Shown here: positions 60,382-64,000 of the stretch, piece by piece
Layout of the letters: each line of letters opens with the position of its first letter
Numbering within the stretch: position 1 is the first letter of the stretch
Source: Nitrospirota bacterium
Lineage (GTDB): Bacteria > Nitrospirota > Nitrospiria > Nitrospirales > Nitrospiraceae
Direction of reading: 5' to 3'
Length of the DNA stretch: 64,000 nt
Assembly (NCBI GenBank): GCA_030684575.1
Contig: JAUXVD010000008.1
Span: forward strand, 682,001 to 746,000
Notes under the pieces: generated by a model
Database searches by the model: none
What the model saw: the letters and a program-made list of their open reading frames with translations, nothing else
What the model was told of the DNA's origin: nothing
Translations under genes and position numbers: made by a program

Positions 60382-61835
60382 TGAAGGGGCTGAGGATTCT
60401 GCTCGTGGATGATGAGCCGTTGATGCGGCTCTCGATGGTCGATGCGTTGGAAGCGATTGGCCATGATGTCTTAGCGGCGGCATCCGGGACGGAGGGGATT
60501 GACGCCGTTCGGCAGCGGCCCTTCGACCTGGTGATCACCGATCTCCGGCTGCCCGGCGCAGACGGACTGACGGTGCTCGCTGCGACGAAAGAGCAATCGG
60601 CCCAGACGGAGGTCGTCGTGATCACCGCCCACGGATCGGTGGAGACGGCGGTCGGTGCCATGAAGCTCGGTGCGTTCGATTATATTACCAAACCGTTTCA
60701 GATGGACGAATTGCTGCTGATCGTCGAGCGTGCAGGCCGTGTGGTGGCGTTGCGGCGAGAGAATCAGGATCTCAAGGAAGCATTGGAAGACAAGTTCAGC
60801 TTCGGGGGTATCCTCGGCACGAACAACCAAATGCGAGCGGTGCTTGAGAAAATCAAACTGGTGGCCGGGACGGATTCGACCACGTTGATTCTGGGAGAGA
60901 GCGGCACCGGCAAGGAGTTGGTCGCCAATGCCATTCACCAAAACAGCGCCAGAAGCCAGTATCCTTTGATCAAGGTCAGTTGTGCGGCGTTGCCGGAAAC
61001 TCTGTTGGAAGCGGAACTCTTCGGCCATGAGAAGGGGGCCTTCACCGGGGCAATGCGGCAGCGGCGTGGGCGATTTGAACTGGCGCATCGAGGCACGTTG
61101 TTTCTCGACGAAATCGGTGAGATCTCGCCGGTCATCCAAGTGAAATTGCTGCGGGTGTTACAAGAAAGGCAGTTCGAGCGTGTGGGAGGGAACGACACGA
61201 TCGACGTCGACGTGCGTCTGGTCTGTGCGACCCAGAGGGATCTTCGCAAAGAAGTCTCACAGGGGCGGTTCCGAGAAGATTTGTTTTACCGGCTCAATGT
61301 CGTGCCTATCGTGATTCCGCCGTTACGCCAACGCCAGGAAGATATCATGGTCATCGGCGAGCATGTGCTGAAGGTCTGCTCTACCAAGATGAATAAGATG
61401 GTGAAGGGGTTTTCTTCCGTTGCACGGGAGCTCTTCTTGCGATACTCATTTCCCGGGAACGTGCGGGAATTGGAGAACATGGTCGAACGTGCGGTGGCGT
61501 TGGGGCGGGATCGCGAAGCGATTCAACCGTCGGATCTATGCGGATTTCAGTCCTGTCCTTATACGGGCGGAGTGCCGCAAGAGTCCTGTGGATTTTGCAG
61601 CGAAGGGCTGACGGGGCAAAAGCGCGAGGAGCGTCCGCTGACCTCGCTGGCGACGGCGCGTGAACAGTTTGAGAAAGAATATATTGTGTCGGTGTTGGCG
61701 CGGGTGGAGGGGAGCCGCACGACCGGTGCGAAGATTCTCGGCCTTTCGCGGAAAGCGCTCTGGGAAAAGTGCAAGCGCTACGGCATACCGTCGGCCAAAG
61801 ACGAACCGGAGGAGGTAGAGCAACGTGCTGAATAG
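60381..61835 (+). CDS. NtrC-type sigma-54-dependent response regulator
   Basis: A 484-residue transcription activator. The receiver domain has Asp54 (VITDLRLPG) and KPF near 104; the AAA+ domain has GESGTGKE, GHEKGAFTGAMRQRRGRFE with the GAFTGA loop that touches sigma-54, and FLDEIGEIS; a Fis-type helix-turn-helix closes it (TTGAKILGLSRKALWEKCKRYGI). Between AAA+ and the DNA-binding domain there is a cysteine group CGFQSC...CGFC (Cys387, Cys392, Cys403, Cys406), which could bind a metal. Phosphorylated by the kinase encoded just before. Confidence 0.94.
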   Translation: MKGLRILLVDDEPLMRLSMVDALEAIGHDVLAAASGTEGIDAVRQRPFDLVITDLRLPGADGLTVLAATKEQSAQTEVVVITAHGSVETAVGAMKLGAFDYITKPFQMDELLLIVERAGRVVALRRENQDLKEALEDKFSFGGILGTNNQMRAVLEKIKLVAGTDSTTLILGESGTGKELVANAIHQNSARSQYPLIKVSCAALPETLLEAELFGHEKGAFTGAMRQRRGRFELAHRGTLFLDEIGEISPVIQVKLLRVLQERQFERVGGNDTIDVDVRLVCATQRDLRKEVSQGRFREDLFYRLNVVPIVIPPLRQRQEDIMVIGEHVLKVCSTKMNKMVKGFSSVARELFLRYSFPGNVRELENMVERAVALGRDREAIQPSDLCGFQSCPYTGGVPQESCGFCSEGLTGQKREERPLTSLATAREQFEKEYIVSVLARVEGSRTTGAKILGLSRKALWEKCKRYGIPSAKDEPEEVEQRAE

Positions 61836-61867
61836 GTTGCTGGCTTCTTAAGAGTGTAGTGCATAGT

Positions 61868-61908
61868 CAGGGCTGAGGAGGCAGGTGTTCGATCTCCGCT
61901 CAGCCCTG
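61868..61908. terminator. Inverted repeat between convergent genes
   Basis: CAGGGCTGAG (61868-61877) and CTCAGCCCTG (61899-61908), 10-bp perfect stem with a 21-base loop. It lies between the NtrC gene and the converging WD40 gene and could terminate both. Confidence 0.5.
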
Positions 61909-61921
61909 CTCGTGACCTGCG

Positions 61922-63022
61922 CTACTCCGCCGGTTCCGTTCCCCCCACCCAGATTTTCACCGTGCGATCCCATGATGCACTGGCTAATGTCATGCCATCT
62001 GGAGAGAGGGTAATCCCGCGAATGCCTGCGGTATGGGCTTTGAGCGTTCTGAAACAGCGGCCGTTCGAGAGGTCCCAGAAGCGAATCGTAGCGTCATCGC
62101 CGGCGCTGATGAGTACTTTACTATCCGGGGTTACAGCGAGCGTGCGCACCCAGCCGGTATGGCCTTTCAAGGTCCGTTGTTCCGTCACGTTGGGCATGTC
62201 GAACAATTTGATCGTCTGGTCACGGCTCCCGGTAATCAGGAGTTTGGCATCGGGGGTAAAGGTCATGGCGCCGATCCAATAGTCCATCGGTTTCTGAAAT
62301 CCACCGTCGTCTTCGACGAAGTATCCACGCGTTTCGCTGGTGTCGTCGTCGTCCTGTTTCCAGTGCCCGTTATGGAGGATTTTCTCTTCTCCGCTCGGCA
62401 GCACTTCCCACAGTTTGATCTTGCCGATGTCCGTTCCACTGGCGAGGTGCATCCCATCCGGTGAAAAGGCGACGCAGACTGACCAATGGTGGTCGTACTG
62501 GTCCTTGCCGAGGAGCGTCATGAGCTCGGTGCCGGTGGTCACTTCCCAGATCTTGATGTCTTTATTGTGGCTGCCGCGCGCGAGCATGAGGCCGTCCGGG
62601 GAGAGAGACAGGCTGACGACATTATGGTCATAGCGAGTAAAGAGCAGCTTCTTGGACTCACCGGAGTGCGGGTTCCAGAGGCGAATGGTCCGGTCCTCGC
62701 TGGCAGTGGCCAACGTCTGGCCATCTGGCGTAAACACGACGGACCGGATGTCCGCTGTATGTCCTCTGAGGGAGCGCAGGAGGCGTCCGGTTTCAATATC
62801 CCAAATGCGGACGAGCCGGTCGACCCCTCCGCTGGCAAGGGTCAATCCGTCCGGCGAGAAGGCGACCGACCACACGCCATGCGAATGGCCGCGATACGTC
62901 GTGAGCTCCCGTGTCCCTGCTTTCCAGTACTCAAGGAAATCGACTGGTGCAGCGCCTGCTCGTGACAATGGTGTGAGCGGGGATGGCGAAGGGGCAAGTG
63001 GGGGCGCAATCTGATCAGCCAT
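61922..63022 (-). CDS. WD40-repeat protein
   Basis: A 366-residue protein with about seven WD40 blades, each like GHSHGVWSVAFSPDGLTLASGGVDRLVRIWDIETG (for example from about residues 41, 85, 127, 180, 245, 287 and 330). No signal peptide is visible, so it is probably cytoplasmic. One blade carries a charged insert (SGEEKILHNGHWKQDDDDTSETRGYFVEDDGG). WD40 propellers are protein-interaction platforms; the partner is unknown. It converges on the NtrC gene and diverges from the gene at 63238. Confidence 0.88.
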   Translation of the reverse strand: MADQIAPPLAPSPSPLTPLSRAGAAPVDFLEYWKAGTRELTTYRGHSHGVWSVAFSPDGLTLASGGVDRLVRIWDIETGRLLRSLRGHTADIRSVVFTPDGQTLATASEDRTIRLWNPHSGESKKLLFTRYDHNVVSLSLSPDGLMLARGSHNKDIKIWEVTTGTELMTLLGKDQYDHHWSVCVAFSPDGMHLASGTDIGKIKLWEVLPSGEEKILHNGHWKQDDDDTSETRGYFVEDDGGFQKPMDYWIGAMTFTPDAKLLITGSRDQTIKLFDMPNVTEQRTLKGHTGWVRTLAVTPDSKVLISAGDDATIRFWDLSNGRCFRTLKAHTAGIRGITLSPDGMTLASASWDRTVKIWVGGTEPAE

Positions 63023-63237
63023 GTTTCATAATCCTTACGGTCAGAACAAGATGAAGCGGCCCACGACGACCGGCTTGATTGCAAATCGGCGATTCGGGCC
63101 CGTATAATTCGCGTCGGCTTGAGGTGATCGTAAGAGAAGCTCCGCTATCAAGTCAAGCCGTGATGAAAGCCGATTCGCATCCCTCAACGGGGTGTGCCGT
63201 CGAACCCAGTCCGGATGTGGACGACCAAGGACTATCT

Positions 63238-64000
63238 ATGGAACTTCGTTTTCAGCCTGCATTGTTGCAAGAGGTGATCGACTCATTCGTCGAAAAGACG
63301 GAACGGGAAGGCGACCCCACCTACTATAAGGAGTTCCACGAACTCGCCGATCCGATCTATGAGAAGTTTACGCTCGATGATCGTGAAAGTGAATTCAAGA
63401 AGCTCTATCAGTATATGTTCGGCACCTGGGGATTCTCCGACATCATCCGCGATGCCTTCAACGAGTACCCTCTTCTGAAAGAGCGCGTCGGTATCGTGCT
63501 CGTCAAAGGGGTGCTCAAGGAAGATCAGGAAGGTGTCGACATTCTTCGGAAGTGGGGATCCGTCGAACATGAGATGGCTCGGGAGTTCGAAGAGAAAGGA
63601 TTGAAAGGCGTTGGGATTAAGCTGATTCCGCGCCGATTCTACGATCCTGCACTCACGCGGTATTGCCGCCATGAATTGTTGCATATCTCGGACATGCTGG
63701 ATCCGGTCTTTGGGTACGATCCTGATACCAAGGTCGGGCAAAATCCCGGTGAAGAAACCCTCATCCTCCATCGCTATCGCATTTTGTGGAGTCTGACTGT
63801 GGACAGCCGGCTGACGGTCGCCGGCAAAGAGCCGATGCTCAGGAAGGAAGATCGGTTCAAAGAGTTTCGGTCCTGGTATCGTAAAATTCCCGCGCCACAA
63901 TTGAAGTCGGTATTCGAGGGGTTGTGGCAGACCAGTTTCTTCACCCACTCGGAACTGATCGAAATGGCCTCGGACACCTTGCGGGTGATGGACCGTGCCG
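63238..64000 (+). CDS. HEXXH-containing hypothetical protein (cut at the right edge)
   Basis: The first 254 residues of a soluble protein that runs out of the window. Starts MELRFQPALLQEVIDSFVEK. At residues 145-149 there is HEXXH (YCRHELLHISDMLDP), a zinc-metallopeptidase-like motif in a helix, followed by VFGYDPDTKVGQNPGEETLILHRYRILWSLTVDSRL. ATG 63238 has AAGGA upstream; ATG 63163 in the same frame would add 25 residues. Family not recognised. A long frame on the opposite strand is a shadow. Confidence 0.72.
   Translation, partial: MELRFQPALLQEVIDSFVEKTEREGDPTYYKEFHELADPIYEKFTLDDRESEFKKLYQYMFGTWGFSDIIRDAFNEYPLLKERVGIVLVKGVLKEDQEGVDILRKWGSVEHEMAREFEEKGLKGVGIKLIPRRFYDPALTRYCRHELLHISDMLDPVFGYDPDTKVGQNPGEETLILHRYRILWSLTVDSRLTVAGKEPMLRKEDRFKEFRSWYRKIPAPQLKSVFEGLWQTSFFTHSELIEMASDTLRVMDRA

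Noticed and set aside
59221-60483. Minus-strand frame of 420 codons inside the sensor kinase gene
   Set aside because: Antisense shadow; the plus strand has complete PAS, HisKA and HATPase motifs.
63283-63948. Minus-strand frame of 221 codons at the right edge
   Set aside because: The plus strand codes for a continuous protein with HEXXH that runs off the end; the minus frame is its mirror.
1-64000. CRISPR arrays, rRNA and tRNA genes
   Set aside because: No regularly spaced direct repeats and no tRNA- or rRNA-like sequence were seen; small tRNA genes cannot be fully excluded by eye.

Overview
The window is a GC-rich, densely coded bacterial chromosome segment that most likely comes from a Nitrospira-type nitrite oxidiser (phylum Nitrospirota). 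The assignment rests on gene content seen here: two divergent cytochrome bd-like oxidase subunits, several membrane-bound and periplasmic c-type cytochromes, a cytochrome c/ethylbenzene-dehydrogenase-type heme protein like those proposed as gamma subunits of nitrite oxidoreductase, a very large multicopper oxidase-like protein, and molybdenum-cofactor and Tat export genes. Genus-level assignment is inference; no rRNA or nxrAB gene is present, and I saw no tRNA gene.

Layout. 1-10.7 kb: the start of a glycosyltransferase (minus, cut by the window edge), a lipoprotein, HtrA protease, TatC, an Mrp-type Fe-S carrier ATPase, MoeA, MobB, a hexaheme cytochrome, an ABC-2 exporter, an RRM RNA-binding protein and a 2OG-Fe(II) oxygenase. 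10.7-21 kb: a receiver protein, RqcH, a small zinc-ribbon protein, a HEXXH-domain protein, a PIN toxin/antitoxin pair, an orphan antitoxin-like gene, two secreted proteins and an APC permease. 21-30.5 kb: a periplasmic copper-protein block (1614-residue multicopper oxidase-like protein, two paralogous cupredoxin-like proteins, a HEAT-repeat protein).

30.5-34.1 kb is a 3600-bp transposon that I delimit from the sequence: 19-bp perfect terminal inverted repeats, a 9-bp target duplication, an IS1-type transposase and four passenger genes. 34.2-49.4 kb: a large respiratory block with a methyltransferase, a DUF420 membrane protein, a PCP_red-domain protein, bd-like oxidase 1, two membrane-anchored SUMF1-domain proteins, three very small membrane proteins, bd-like oxidase 2 and three cytochrome c proteins. 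49.4-64 kb: mobA, a heptosyltransferase-like gene, argS, tgt-yajC-secD-secF, a sensor kinase/NtrC pair, a WD40 protein and a partial HEXXH protein.

How it fits together. MoeA, MobB, MobA, TatC and the Mrp-type carrier could supply maturation and export of a periplasmic molybdo-Fe-S enzyme such as nitrite oxidoreductase. The cytochromes and bd-like oxidases would carry electrons to oxygen. Copper proteins and the Cys/His/Met-rich proteins suggest extensive periplasmic copper chemistry. Two families of palindromic repeats sit directly behind stop codons, and several other intergenic inverted repeats are present.
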